A DNA stretch of 63,208 nt. Source: a virus. The DNA is taken from positions 1 to 63,208 of IMG/VR virus record IMGVR_UViG_3300030406_003636, one strand, 5' to 3'. Shown here one piece after another: positions 10,701 through 18,103 of the stretch. Below the pieces are notes generated by a model. It saw nothing but the letters and a program-made list of their open reading frames with translations. It was not told the DNA's origin and did not search any database. Position 1 is the first letter of the stretch, and each line of letters begins with the position of its first letter. The position numbers and the translations under genes were made by a program.

Positions 10701-12983
10701 TTTGGTGGTGGTAGTCATACTTATATAAGTGAGGATATTGATGATAGATTAAGATTCTTTACAGGTGGTACTGAATTTATGAGGTTTACAGAAGATACTT
10801 CTGACACGATAAACTTTTATACAGATGCAACTTTTGCAGGGCAAGTTTTGTGTGACACAAACACCACAACCCCTACAAGTGGTGAAGCTGTATTTTATAA
10901 ATCAAGTGCAGGTGCAGTTTTATCAGGTTTTCAAGCAATATTAGAAACAGGTTCCGCAGGTTCAAGAGCAACTGCTCTTACAATAAATAATTCACAAAAT
11001 GCCACTTTTGCAGGAGCTGTAAATGTTTTTCCAAGTTCTTTAGGAGGCTCAACAGCCATGTCTGATGGCACGTTAATATTTGGAGCAGGTTCTACAAGTT
11101 ATTATAGCTTTAGATTAGATTCAAATGCTGATTTACATTTAGATAAAGTTTTTGGTGGAACAAATGCTACCGTATTTAGTATAGATAGAAGCACTACAAA
11201 TGGAGATATAACTTTTGCAGGTCAATTAAATTCAGGAAGATTATTTGTAGAACAATCAGGTGCTGACATGATTGACATGACACGTACAAGTGTTGGTACG
11301 TATAGACTAGCAATTTCTAGCACAGATAAATTTAGTGTATTTGATGTTGGAGCTAGTGCAGATAGATTAGTAATAGATTCATCAGGTAAGGTTGGTATTG
11401 GAACTGATACTCCTGAAAGACCTTTGCACGTTTTAAGTAGCGTGGATAATCCACTGTTAGTTGATTCATCCGATGATACAACTGGAATTATTTTTAGAGA
11501 TAACAACGCTTCTAATTCTATATTTTACAGAGGTAATGGTGATTACTTTTATACTAATTCTCAAAAGTTTGGTATTGGAACAGGAACGCCATCAAGTCAG
11601 CTTCACTTATATAGAAATGATACTAGCACTAATGAACTATTAATTGAAAACGATGGTACTGGGGATGCGGCTTTAAGTTTTAGAAGTGATAATAATACTG
11701 ACGGAAATAATTTTGCTTCAATGTACTTTGATGCAAACGATGAAGGTAATAATAATACAAGATATGCTAAAATAAGAGCATTTATAGAAGATAATGCGGC
11801 TGGCGCTGAAGATGGTAAATTAGTATTTACTACTTTAACAGGAGCAAGCGATGTAAATCAACTTATACTAGATAGTTCAGGGGCAACTTTTGCAGGAGGC
11901 GTGGGTGTTGGTGGAATAACTCCTGGTGCTAGTGGTGGCTATGCAACTTTAGTAGCAAATGGAACATCTGCTTTGCCAGTTTTAGCATTAAGATCTTCAA
12001 GTGGTAAAGTAAGATTTGGGTTTTATGAAGGTGGCGCAGGAAGGTTTTATATAGACACACTAAATGGCTCTGATGGTCTTGCTTTTATAGATGGTGATGG
12101 TAGTAGTGAGAGATTAAGAATTGATTCAAGTGGAAGATTCTTTTTAGGTCATACTTCAACTTTACTTTCTTCATCAGAAAAGTTTTCTGTAAGTGCAGGT
12201 ACAAATGGTATAAATGTTTTTTCAAATAGTTCAACTGGAAATGGTACTTTATATCTACAAAACACAAATACGTCTACAACTGACTGGCAGACTTATTTGA
12301 TATTACAAGATGGTACTGGTAATAGAGGTCAAATGGGTATTTTTTATAATACTTCTACTCTAGGAATAGGTGGACACGGTGGTATAGAATTTAAAACTGG
12401 TGCAACAAGTTTAGCTAATGCGACAACTGCTTTAACTATAGACACTTCTCAAAATGCAACTTTTGCGGGTAATGTAGAGTTAGGTGATAGTACCAATATA
12501 AGCATGAGTAGTGGTGGTGCTGGTCAATTACAAGTTGAAGGTTCTGGTTATACGGGTGCAATTGCTTTAAATGCAACTGCTATGTATATCTATCACAATA
12601 GTAGTATTAGAGATTTAGTATTAGGAACAAATGAAACAGCTAGGTTAACTATAGCTGGTAACAGCGGTAACACGTCTATAACTGGTACATTTACAGCGGC
12701 AGGTGATGTTGTTGCTTTCTCTGATGAAAGACTAAAGTCTAACATAGAAACACTAGATGGCTCTAAGGTTTATGATATGAGAGGTGTTAGTTTCACGAAA
12801 GATAATAAAGATGGTAGTGGTGTTATAGCACAAGAATTAGAAAAAGTAGCACCAGAACTAGTAAACAATGACGGTGAATATAAGTCTGTAGCGTATGGTA
12901 ACATTACAGGATATTTAATAGAAGCTATTAAAGATTTAAAAGCTGAAGTGGAAGAGTTAAAAAACGAATTAAAAAATAAATAA
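4704..12983 (+). CDS. Giant tail fibre with C-terminal S74 chaperone domain
   Basis: 2759 residues, the largest gene. The N terminus (MAQNFLSDIKLGDNIYIRLGDATDGDLQLYHGG) is a virion-attachment and fibre phrase. The body is built of modules that begin with GIGT.xP-like phrases and end in ..NATFAGDV-like phrases; about 17 such end phrases are recognisable. The last ~95 residues are a Peptidase_S74 intramolecular chaperone: FSDERLKSNIETLDG with the Ser and Lys of the self-cleavage dyad, then GVIAQELEKVAPELV and a coiled-coil end (LKAEVEELKNELKNK). The chaperone would trimerise the fibre and then cut itself off at the serine. The next gene overlaps by one base. Confidence 0.9.
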   Translation: MAQNFLSDIKLGDNIYIRLGDATDGDLQLYHGGLHSFIDNQTGNLYIRNFSDDKNIHFQTDDGSGAVTDYIVIHGQENIVKFQEHSRHLDNKEARFGTGSDLKIYHENSTGHSYIKEAGTGDLRVLTSRFVLNNAADTENMFRATQNGAVELYYDAVKQLETDTNGVEIINNLGVGRFPSPIYGIYQEFNSTDANQDNKFAYFIDGNFSGADNTDGDREQGGIRIDIDSSADGDASDEHRLYGIWTDVRFTGYSDLVRAGYFYAENNNSTGSEKQQETVGVYASAVGDGTNTNAGTNNLKAVQGQASVQNVGYVGASYGGFFQSFLAGVRTADANNLVGVRGEVEIDSSSSITLGNARAVQAVIDVDNTTPTITNSFLYHGTYEGDTSSITNRYGLFIQHAAINRIDGTLGIAGSLPVSTSALTIKSTSASSQQSAIDIIQNGGTNSIIRMGEKSTDGGRFHMFDGGTEKIAFYTDGTDNHISAGNLGIGTENPARPLEVNSSQISARFTSSSIDSQIELVDSGGTAVLGSSSGAFLVQTGSQTRLTISTSGNATFAGTVTANGTTLTGNTGTVTGTGTNNRIAIWNGTTAIDSDSDFYVDGDTIFTTNLEASGNVVVAGNLQVNGTTTTVNQTNLDVADNIIGLNRGLTGTNANDSGIIIERGSSGDNAAFVWDESIGYFSFGTTQKTPSATGAVANESDWTWKPIKASGAVFTGSITSGAITASGDITLDDNSGASPSLYLYNGDNNYWRIFNGSSLDLTFRVGTVTKFSIDSSGDATLSDGTAKKLSILASTHDTNTANTATLELGYGHSGGTGVGNIVLTEDANNSFGADMTFGVPHNNGSGGSSTRTALTLDGGTLAATFEGKVQLNQVPGAFTLNENTGVKLAIVGDGGDNNDGLIITRARGNQNQLDQFINIYNDGTSTFVTSGGTSAHGTFDFRSTTDKGDTSVSRLSINASGNATFANLVTLGPGTTGSPYDSTTFLHVKGTTRSIVQQSSTTDAYYMFGDAAANNVGWFGYNHTSGNANIQAENTITLYKPTNVVGTFAASDDFTLDNSSPEMYFKTGSTHYNWMIAAQENVDTALEFTPSNAVGATGTHDTPALTLYANRNATFAGDVRINGNDLEFNGAAAKISGTSGGQISLNYNTTSNQPLIWYGGGTSEQFKVTNAGVATFAGDVTATGNTRFIKIINNASTPATAIQLASDSTGDGQLRVNDSTGTTKIFFYGEANNDSYINNGGNLGLGTNQPLTNAAYNKLLHIHSSGGLGSVLKLTDTTTGAAAADGLEIIQYAADSYLLNREDGDIKFYTNGSFRGQFDNSGIFEIENATASGTAMYIKNTTNSVANTKTLIDFRAQASDNSPFYVSGQMGSKAEGTWTSTSSTRDASLIFNTVLNGNNELALTLASDKSATFAGSVTSTSLATTGSTGTLNLSALTNVITIPSLQDNGTFLSITQTGNEQWLFKCESIGGGTKDYVTIGASGAAGQFRVHEDGGISAHGNSDTVPAIEIHSDNTHGMRILHRATDGDFSFERRVSGTNTEFLRIGRSTGNATFASDITVNGGDVNVTKQNDAPIFVLTHDGTNPGTSDHLWQIMSWVDYNGTHENWGNITHRTTSDSAVRTELLFDVKSQSGNIQNALTLRGGSGTPNATFGGDVTLAATKKLFLDGGGNTYIQEVAGDDIDIVAGGNQSIEIRGINTNFGGDVTLAGTKSLITNSILTASGDLDIKTVLTSRDIRMYDGNNKVAVRVKGDGTGTDFRNADTRFISLNYEDSVNTIKSHAGSPNFGIESLNIKGDVIRFYTDYDANALNGNLTLTLDSSHNATFTGIVGMGSTGIYAGTNAQLNLPSYALAIKNNVSGSDNNWSYVRNTATGNQANLEFTTGVGISLTLNHDKSATFAGNIQADYQLLGRAFRGANRGELHLNGTGTDDVAEIFFGHGSGYTENNIRWAISDRGTTDGNLKFYRGPANGGFQEQLTLHKDGLATFAGDISIPVAKKLYFGGGSHTYISEDIDDRLRFFTGGTEFMRFTEDTSDTINFYTDATFAGQVLCDTNTTTPTSGEAVFYKSSAGAVLSGFQAILETGSAGSRATALTINNSQNATFAGAVNVFPSSLGGSTAMSDGTLIFGAGSTSYYSFRLDSNADLHLDKVFGGTNATVFSIDRSTTNGDITFAGQLNSGRLFVEQSGADMIDMTRTSVGTYRLAISSTDKFSVFDVGASADRLVIDSSGKVGIGTDTPERPLHVLSSVDNPLLVDSSDDTTGIIFRDNNASNSIFYRGNGDYFYTNSQKFGIGTGTPSSQLHLYRNDTSTNELLIENDGTGDAALSFRSDNNTDGNNFASMYFDANDEGNNNTRYAKIRAFIEDNAAGAEDGKLVFTTLTGASDVNQLILDSSGATFAGGVGVGGITPGASGGYATLVANGTSALPVLALRSSSGKVRFGFYEGGAGRFYIDTLNGSDGLAFIDGDGSSERLRIDSSGRFFLGHTSTLLSSSEKFSVSAGTNGINVFSNSSTGNGTLYLQNTNTSTTDWQTYLILQDGTGNRGQMGIFYNTSTLGIGGHGGIEFKTGATSLANATTALTIDTSQNATFAGNVELGDSTNISMSSGGAGQLQVEGSGYTGAIALNATAMYIYHNSSIRDLVLGTNETARLTIAGNSGNTSITGTFTAAGDVVAFSDERLKSNIETLDGSKVYDMRGVSFTKDNKDGSGVIAQELEKVAPELVNNDGEYKSVAYGNITGYLIEAIKDLKAEVEELKNELKNK

Positions 12984-13480
12984 TGACTATACCAAGCAGT
13001 GGATCATTAAGTTTAAATGGAATATACAATGAGTTAGATGATAACACATACCCTGGTAGTGCTACTAATTCTAATGTGTCTTTAACAAATTTATCTACTG
13101 GTGGTAATCCTCCTGGTGAAGCAATAAACCAATCTAGTTCTAGTAAACCAGATGGTAACACGCCGCACGCTATGAGTGAATTTCATGGGTACAGCCATGG
13201 AACAGCGCTGCCAGGCTTTACTTTATTTTACTTTGCTGGTAAAGCTACAGACGTAAGCTCTGTTTGTAGTTCATCGAATACAATTACTGTGTATTCTAGC
13301 ACAGCAACTAGTGCATCAGATATTTTTTTAAATGAAAGAGTTATTTATCAAGACTCAGCAGGAACAACATTAGCGCCCTCATACTGGTATGCAGCTGGAA
13401 CAAGCACCGGTGACAGGGCTGGAAAATGGTCAAACCTTGGTAGCGGCTCTTGGACAGTAACATCAACTTGTGGACAATGA
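12983..13480 (+). CDS. Virion protein, short fibre or tip
   Basis: 165 residues beginning MTIPSSGSLSLNGIYNELDD and containing PHAMSEFHGYSHG, a phrase common to small structural proteins of Bacteroidota phages. The C-terminal half is Ser/Thr-rich with two cysteines (SSVCSSSN, TSTCGQ) and the pattern of a small beta domain; its middle reads NERVIYQDSAGTTLAPSYWYAAGTSTG. It abuts the giant fibre gene and overlaps the methyltransferase by 4 bases. Probably a fibre tip or decoration; the function is not shown by sequence. Confidence 0.6.
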   Translation: MTIPSSGSLSLNGIYNELDDNTYPGSATNSNVSLTNLSTGGNPPGEAINQSSSSKPDGNTPHAMSEFHGYSHGTALPGFTLFYFAGKATDVSSVCSSSNTITVYSSTATSASDIFLNERVIYQDSAGTTLAPSYWYAAGTSTGDRAGKWSNLGSGSWTVTSTCGQ

Positions 13481-14088
13481 ATTATATATTTAACGAAAAT
13501 AGTATTTACGATTTGGATTGCGATATGTGCGGAGAAAAAGGTACTTTAGTTATGCACGCAGATCATGCAGATTATGAAAACGCGGTAGCAGATTTTATTA
13601 CATTTGAAGGTGCTACTATATTAGAAATAGGTTACGGCATGGGGTTATCAGCAAATCAAATACAAGCAAATAATCCGACTAAACATGTTATTATAGAAAA
13701 ACATGAGCAGGTATATAATAACGCAGTTGCTTGGGCACAAGATAAAGATAACGTAGAGATTATATTAGGAGACTATAAAGATGTTATAAGCACATTAACA
13801 GATAAGTTTGATGGTGTATACCACTCAGCTGATAAAGAAACTAAAGGAGCTTTATTTAATTTTAAAAACGATATAAAAAGTTTATGTAACGAAAATTGTA
13901 AACTTGTTATGCTTAATTGGGATATGAATCAAGATATATTAAATAAAGCAAATTATAAAGAAATACAAACAACACAAGCATATAAAGATGCGTTTGGTGA
14001 ATTACAAACATTTATAATATACACTACATTAATGAACAACAAATGGGAAAAAGTAAATGAAGATCCCGTTTATGTAAATTTAAAATAG
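13477..14088 (+). CDS. Class I SAM-dependent methyltransferase
   Basis: 203 residues from the ATG at 13477, which overlaps the previous stop as ATGA; an upstream in-frame alternative start at 13450 is less likely. It contains ATILEIGYGMGLSANQIQ (motif I, SAM-binding Gly-rich loop), HVIIEKH (motif II acidic residue), NVEIILGDYKD (motif III) and KFDGVYHSAD (motif IV region). The pattern is closest to the guanidinoacetate or arginine N-methyltransferase-like branch. There is no DNA-methylase catalytic motif (DPPY or PC), so DNA is an unlikely target. Coupling to fibre genes suggests modification of a fibre or tail protein, but the substrate is unknown. Confidence 0.75.
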   Translation: MNYIFNENSIYDLDCDMCGEKGTLVMHADHADYENAVADFITFEGATILEIGYGMGLSANQIQANNPTKHVIIEKHEQVYNNAVAWAQDKDNVEIILGDYKDVISTLTDKFDGVYHSADKETKGALFNFKNDIKSLCNENCKLVMLNWDMNQDILNKANYKEIQTTQAYKDAFGELQTFIIYTTLMNNKWEKVNEDPVYVNLK

Positions 14089-14147
14089 TTATAAATACTG
14101 TAATAATAAAAATATAAAATTATGTTTAACAATTAAAATAGAGAATA

Positions 14148-14519
14148 ATGGCTTTAGAAGGTAAATATACATACAAAGGTATCGATATTACAAAAGCATA
14201 TGTTATGGTTACTAATGTAAATACTAGTAATTACATAGGTTCAGAAACTACTGAAAAAACTCCTAAGAAGTACAATGAAGACGGCTCTGTAAAAAGTGAA
14301 GCCGTTATGGAAACAAAGTGGGTAAAAAATCTTAGTGGTAACTGGAGCGCCGCTGTATATAAAGATAAAGATGCTAGAACAAATACGCCAAACGTAGTTA
14401 TTGATAACATCAGTGGTAGTTTTGACGTTGACGTTAAAGCAAGTGGTAAAAATCCAGTAGTACAAGCGTACGCTGCGATTAAAGCATTAGACGCGTATAA
14501 AACTTATACAGACGCCTAG
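14148..14519 (+). CDS. Hypothetical virion-associated protein
   Basis: 123 residues, not recognised as a named family. It begins MALEGKYTYKGIDITKAYVMVTN and has alternating beta-type patterns with many Lys, Thr and Asn. The end KNPVVQAYAAIKALDAYKTYTDA is helical. It stands between fibre genes and packaging genes with its own A-rich leader. Similar small proteins occur beside fibre genes in marine phages. Function unknown. Confidence 0.55.
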   Translation: MALEGKYTYKGIDITKAYVMVTNVNTSNYIGSETTEKTPKKYNEDGSVKSEAVMETKWVKNLSGNWSAAVYKDKDARTNTPNVVIDNISGSFDVDVKASGKNPVVQAYAAIKALDAYKTYTDA

Positions 14520-14547
14520 TGACATTAGCGTGTTAATAAACACGTTA
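14519..14547 (+). promoter_or_regulatory. Hairpin with partial copy of the dyad element
   Basis: Bases 14519-14530 (GTGACATTAGCG) match the left arm of the 45-nt element at 55464 at 11 of 12 positions, and the similarity runs for about 20 bases (18 identical). Here it turns into a hairpin: CGTGTT at 14529-14534, loop AATA, AACACG at 14539-14544, extendable with one wobble to 14526-14547. The next bases are T-rich (TTATTTATG). It could end transcription after the 14148-14519 gene or be a half operator; the sequence does not decide. Confidence 0.4.
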
Positions 14548-14594
14548 TTTATGTAATAATAATAAAGTAAATTTTAACTTAAATTAAATTAATT

Positions 14595-14867
14595 ATGAAT
14601 AAAAAAGTAGAAAAAATATCTGAAGATCATTTAAAAGAACTTCAAGGTCACGTTAATAAAATCAACCAAGCACAACTACAACTTGGTGGTTTAGAATCTC
14701 AGAAGCATAGCTTACTACATGCTGTAGTTAACATGCAAACTGAGTTAACTGAGTTTCAAAATAAACTAGAAGAAGAGTATGGTAAAGTAAGTATTAACAT
14801 ACAAGACGGTAGCATAGCTCCACTTCCTGAAGAAAACGTGCAAAATGAATCTGATACGCAAGATTAG
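14595..14867 (+). CDS. Coiled-coil hypothetical protein
   Basis: 90 residues, almost entirely helical with heptad spacing (DHLKELQGHVNKINQAQLQLGGLESQKHSLLHAVVNMQTELTEFQNKLEEEYGKV), then an acidic tail (LPEENVQNESDTQD). Leader is AATTAATT-ATG. Short coiled-coil proteins with this phrase are found near terminase genes in marine phages. A chaperone, scaffold or terminase-accessory role is possible but not shown. Confidence 0.6.
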   Translation: MNKKVEKISEDHLKELQGHVNKINQAQLQLGGLESQKHSLLHAVVNMQTELTEFQNKLEEEYGKVSINIQDGSIAPLPEENVQNESDTQD

Positions 14868-15063
14868 TATTGGTAAAGATTATAAAAATGACGCGATGCA
14901 TTACTCTGTAGGCCAAGAAGTCTACGGAGGGCACGTCATTTGTGATATACTAGAATCACCTACTAAATATAGTGTTTATATTAAAAAAAATAAAGAGGTA
15001 TTACCTTGGAAAGATTTTAATAAAAACATGGCTGTATCAGTAGAGTATAATCTAAACTACTAA
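14845..15063 (+). CDS. Small hypothetical protein
   Basis: 72 residues, overlapping the previous gene by 23 bases and the next by 1 base (TAATG). The sequence has beta-rich phrases (SVGQEVYGGHVICDILESPTKYSVYIKK, VLPWKDFNKNMAVSVEYNLNY). No family recognised. Tight spacing in the 14595-18101 run suggests co-translation with the GroES-like and terminase genes. Confidence 0.55.
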   Translation: MNLIRKISIGKDYKNDAMHYSVGQEVYGGHVICDILESPTKYSVYIKKNKEVLPWKDFNKNMAVSVEYNLNY

Positions 15064-15668
15064 TGAAAAGTATTTTTGATTTTGTAATAACACCACAAAA
15101 TAAAAGATATAACAATACTAAAAAAATAGGTGACGTTGATTTAATTGTAAATACTGAAATACAAAACCATAAGTTTATAAGTCAACAAGCTAAAGTTTTA
15201 TACACACCAACAGCTTTTAAAACTAATATAAAACCTGGTGATGATGTAATTGTACATCATAATATTTTTAGAAGATGGAGAGACGTGCGTGGCGAAGAAA
15301 AAAATAGTAAAAGCTTTATTGATGAGCAAACATATTTATGCCAACCGGATCAGCTATATCTTTATAAGCAAAACAATAAATGGCAAACCCAGCCAGGTTA
15401 TTGCTTTGTTAAACCAATAAAAAATACAGACAAATATAGTTTAGATAAAGAGCAACCATTAATAGGTATTGTAAAATACGCTGGTGATGATTTAAATGCT
15501 ATGGGCTTAAAAGAAAATGACTTAGTAGGCTTTTCACCACACAGTGAGTTTGAATTTATTGTTGATAATGAAAGGCTTTACAGGGTATTATTAAATTCAA
15601 TTACAATTAAATATGAATATCAAGGACAAGAAGAAGAATATAATCCAAGCTGGCTACAAAGCAGTTGA
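15063..15668 (+). CDS. Tandem GroES-like (cpn10-fold) protein
   Basis: 201 residues that I read as two cpn10-like halves. Half 1 (about 5-90): FVITPQNKRYNNTKKIGDVDLIVNTEI, KVLYTPTAFKTNIKPGDDVIVHHNIFRRW. Half 2 (about 115-192): GYCFVKPIKN, LIGIVKYAGDDLNAMGLKENDLVGFSPHSEFEFIVDNERLYRVLLNSITIKYEYQG. Both have the GroES order: beta strand, mobile-loop position, strand G-x-V, K-x-G-D-x-V, then the E-x-x-x-x-x-x-x-LYRV-type end. It is distinct from the 85-residue GroES at 1368. It may cap the phage GroEL, or use the fold for another job. Confidence 0.6.
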   Translation: MKSIFDFVITPQNKRYNNTKKIGDVDLIVNTEIQNHKFISQQAKVLYTPTAFKTNIKPGDDVIVHHNIFRRWRDVRGEEKNSKSFIDEQTYLCQPDQLYLYKQNNKWQTQPGYCFVKPIKNTDKYSLDKEQPLIGIVKYAGDDLNAMGLKENDLVGFSPHSEFEFIVDNERLYRVLLNSITIKYEYQGQEEEYNPSWLQSS

Positions 15669-15888
15669 TGAATTAATTAAAGTTGCTAAAGAAGAAATTG
15701 TAGATACAGATGAAGATGTATCAGCTGATAGATTAAAAAACGCGGCAGCTACTAAAAAGCTAGCTATATTTGATGCTTTTGAAATATTAAATCGTATTGA
15801 AGAAGAAAAATCAATGCTTGATGGTAAACAAAAAGAAGAAACAAAACCTAAAGCATTTGGTGGTTTTGCTGAAAACAGATCAATATAA
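15613..15888 (+). CDS. Putative terminase small subunit
   Basis: 91 residues, helical and acidic in the middle (GYKAVDELIKVAKEEIVDTDEDVSADRLKNAAATKKLAIFDAFEILNRIEEEKSML) with a Gln/Lys/Glu-rich tail. It overlaps the previous gene by 56 bases and the TerL start by 1 base. Position immediately before the large terminase and the helical N-terminal region fit a TerS DNA-recognition subunit. No helix-turn-helix can be stated with certainty, so the call rests on context. Confidence 0.5.
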   Translation: MNIKDKKKNIIQAGYKAVDELIKVAKEEIVDTDEDVSADRLKNAAATKKLAIFDAFEILNRIEEEKSMLDGKQKEETKPKAFGGFAENRSI

Positions 15889-18101
15889 TGTACAAACAAA
15901 CGTTATATAGAATAATAAAACCTATAAAACAAACTACTTTATCAAGATTAAATAAAGGTAAGAAGTGGAAATATGGTTATAACAAAGAACATGATGTTGT
16001 TGTTATAAGTAAAACAGGGCAAATAGGTGATGTATATGAAATACAAAATTTAAAAATAGCATTACCAAAGCAACCAAAGAAAATACAAAAATTTAGTAAA
16101 AACAAATGGGAAGTAACTGATTATCCTAAAGAACTAAATAAAATAAAAACGATATTTGACTGGCGTAACTATCCAGAAGATTTTAAAAACAAGTGGTACA
16201 ATTATATTGAAGGTGAATTTAATAAACGCGATAATGGGTTTTGGTTTTATAATAAAAACAAACCTACTTATATTACTGGTACTAATTACATGTACTTGCA
16301 ATGGACAAAGATTGATGTTGGACACCCTGATTTTAGAGAATCAAACAGGTTATTCTTTATATTTTGGGAAGCATGCAAAGCAGATGAAAGATCGTACGGT
16401 ATGTGCTATGTTAAAAACAGACGATCAGGCTTTTCATTTATGGCATCTGGCGAAACAGTTAACATGGCAACCATATCAAGCGATGCAAGATTTGGTGTAT
16501 TATCAAAGTCCGGTGCAGACGCTAAAAAAATGTTTACCGATAAAGTCGTACCAATATCTGTCAACTACCCGTTTTTCTTTAAACCAATACAAGACGGTAT
16601 GGACAGACCAAAAACAGAACTTGCTTACAGAGTTCCAGCTTCAAAACTCACGAGGCGTAAAATGGTTTCAAATGAACCAACAGAAGAACTCGTTGGTCTC
16701 GATACCACTATTGACTGGAAAAACACTGGTGATAACGCTTATGACGGTGAAAAACTAAAACTACTTGTACACGATGAAAGTGGTAAGTGGGAAAGACCTG
16801 AAAATATTTTAAATAACTGGCGGGTTACTAAAACGTGTTTACGTTTAGGTAGTAGAATTATTGGTAAGTGTATGATGGGCTCAACGTGTAACGCTTTAGA
16901 TAAAGGTGGTGATAATTTTAAAAAGCTATATAATAACTCTGACATAACAAAAAGAAATAAAAATGGCCAAACAAACTCTGGCTTGTATTCTTTTTTTATA
17001 CCTATGGAGTGGAACTACGAAGGTTTTATAGATGAGTACGGTATGCCAGTATTTGAAACGCCACAAGAAGAAGTTTATGGACCATACGGTGATCTAATAG
17101 ATTTAGGCGTTATAGAGCATTGGCAAAATGAAGCTGATGGTTTAAAGAACGATCAAGATGGTTTAAATGAATTTTACAGACAGTTTCCAAGAACAGAAGA
17201 ACACGCGTTTAGAGATGAAACTAAAAACAGTATATTTAATTTAGTTAAAATATACGAACAAATAGATTATAACGACGGTGTTGAAACTACTTCTGCTGTA
17301 ACTAAAGGTAATTTTCAGTGGGTTAATGGCGTGAAAGATACAAGTGTAATATTTTATCCTGATCAAAATGGTAGGTTTAATGTTAGCTGGATACCGCCAA
17401 GCCACATGCAAAATAAGATATTATTAAAGAACAACATTAAATATCCTGGTAACGAGCATATAGGTGCATTTGGTTGTGATAGTTATGATATATCAGGAAC
17501 AGTTGATGGCAAAGGATCAAAAGGTGCTTTGCATGGTTTAACTAAATTTAGTATGGAAGAAGCTCCTACTAATCATTTCTTTTTAGAATATATAGCTAGA
17601 CCAAGTACAGCTGAAATGTTTTTTGAAGATGTTTTAATGGCATTACATTTTTATGGTATGCCAATATTAGCAGAGAATAATAAACCACGTTTATTATATT
17701 ATCTAAGAAGAAGAGGGTATAGGCAATATTCTATGAACAGGCCTGATAAATCTTTTAACAAACTCTCAACTGCTGAAAAAGAAATAGGTGGTATACCTAA
17801 CTCAAGTGAAGATATAAAGCAAGCACACGCTGCTGCTATTGAAATGTACATACAAGATCACGTTGGTAAAAATGAAGCTGGCGAATATGGTTCAATGTAC
17901 TTTAATAAAACTTTAAATGAGTGGTCTAGGTTTGATATTAATAAAAGAACAAAGTTTGATGCTACTATTAGTTCAGGTCTAGCAGTTATGGCATGCAATA
18001 GGCATTTATATTCGCCTAATGTAGAGAAGCAAAAAGCAAAAGTTAATTTAAGTTTTGCAAGATATACAAACACAGGAACAAGATCAAGAATAATTAAATA
18101 A
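15888..18101 (+). CDS. Terminase large subunit
   Basis: 737 residues, ATP-driven motor that packages DNA into the procapsid and cuts it. The ATPase part has GMCYVKNRRSGFSFMASGE where a Walker A loop is expected (about residues 175-190) and LKLLVHDESGKWE as Walker B with the DE catalytic pair. A C-terminal nuclease domain starts near AFGCDSYDISGTVDGKGSKGALHGL, with the aspartate of the RNase H-like metal site. The P-loop lacks the usual GK[ST] and reads RRSGFS. The upstream TerS candidate and the downstream portal gene support the call. Confidence 0.85.
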   Translation: MYKQTLYRIIKPIKQTTLSRLNKGKKWKYGYNKEHDVVVISKTGQIGDVYEIQNLKIALPKQPKKIQKFSKNKWEVTDYPKELNKIKTIFDWRNYPEDFKNKWYNYIEGEFNKRDNGFWFYNKNKPTYITGTNYMYLQWTKIDVGHPDFRESNRLFFIFWEACKADERSYGMCYVKNRRSGFSFMASGETVNMATISSDARFGVLSKSGADAKKMFTDKVVPISVNYPFFFKPIQDGMDRPKTELAYRVPASKLTRRKMVSNEPTEELVGLDTTIDWKNTGDNAYDGEKLKLLVHDESGKWERPENILNNWRVTKTCLRLGSRIIGKCMMGSTCNALDKGGDNFKKLYNNSDITKRNKNGQTNSGLYSFFIPMEWNYEGFIDEYGMPVFETPQEEVYGPYGDLIDLGVIEHWQNEADGLKNDQDGLNEFYRQFPRTEEHAFRDETKNSIFNLVKIYEQIDYNDGVETTSAVTKGNFQWVNGVKDTSVIFYPDQNGRFNVSWIPPSHMQNKILLKNNIKYPGNEHIGAFGCDSYDISGTVDGKGSKGALHGLTKFSMEEAPTNHFFLEYIARPSTAEMFFEDVLMALHFYGMPILAENNKPRLLYYLRRRGYRQYSMNRPDKSFNKLSTAEKEIGGIPNSSEDIKQAHAAAIEMYIQDHVGKNEAGEYGSMYFNKTLNEWSRFDINKRTKFDATISSGLAVMACNRHLYSPNVEKQKAKVNLSFARYTNTGTRSRIIK

Positions 18102-18103
18102 GT

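Noticed and set aside
4704-12983. Fibre repeats as a CRISPR array
   Set aside because: Repeats are parts of an open reading frame with irregular spacing and coding divergence; no cas genes are present.
14090-14097. TATAAATA, a T4-like late promoter
   Set aside because: A single match in very AT-rich DNA, not repeated upstream of other late genes, and no T4-type late sigma is evident.
16156-16758. 200-residue frame inside the terminase gene, plus strand
   Set aside because: Out-of-frame with terL, which has motifs and correct context; the alternative reads as shifted code.
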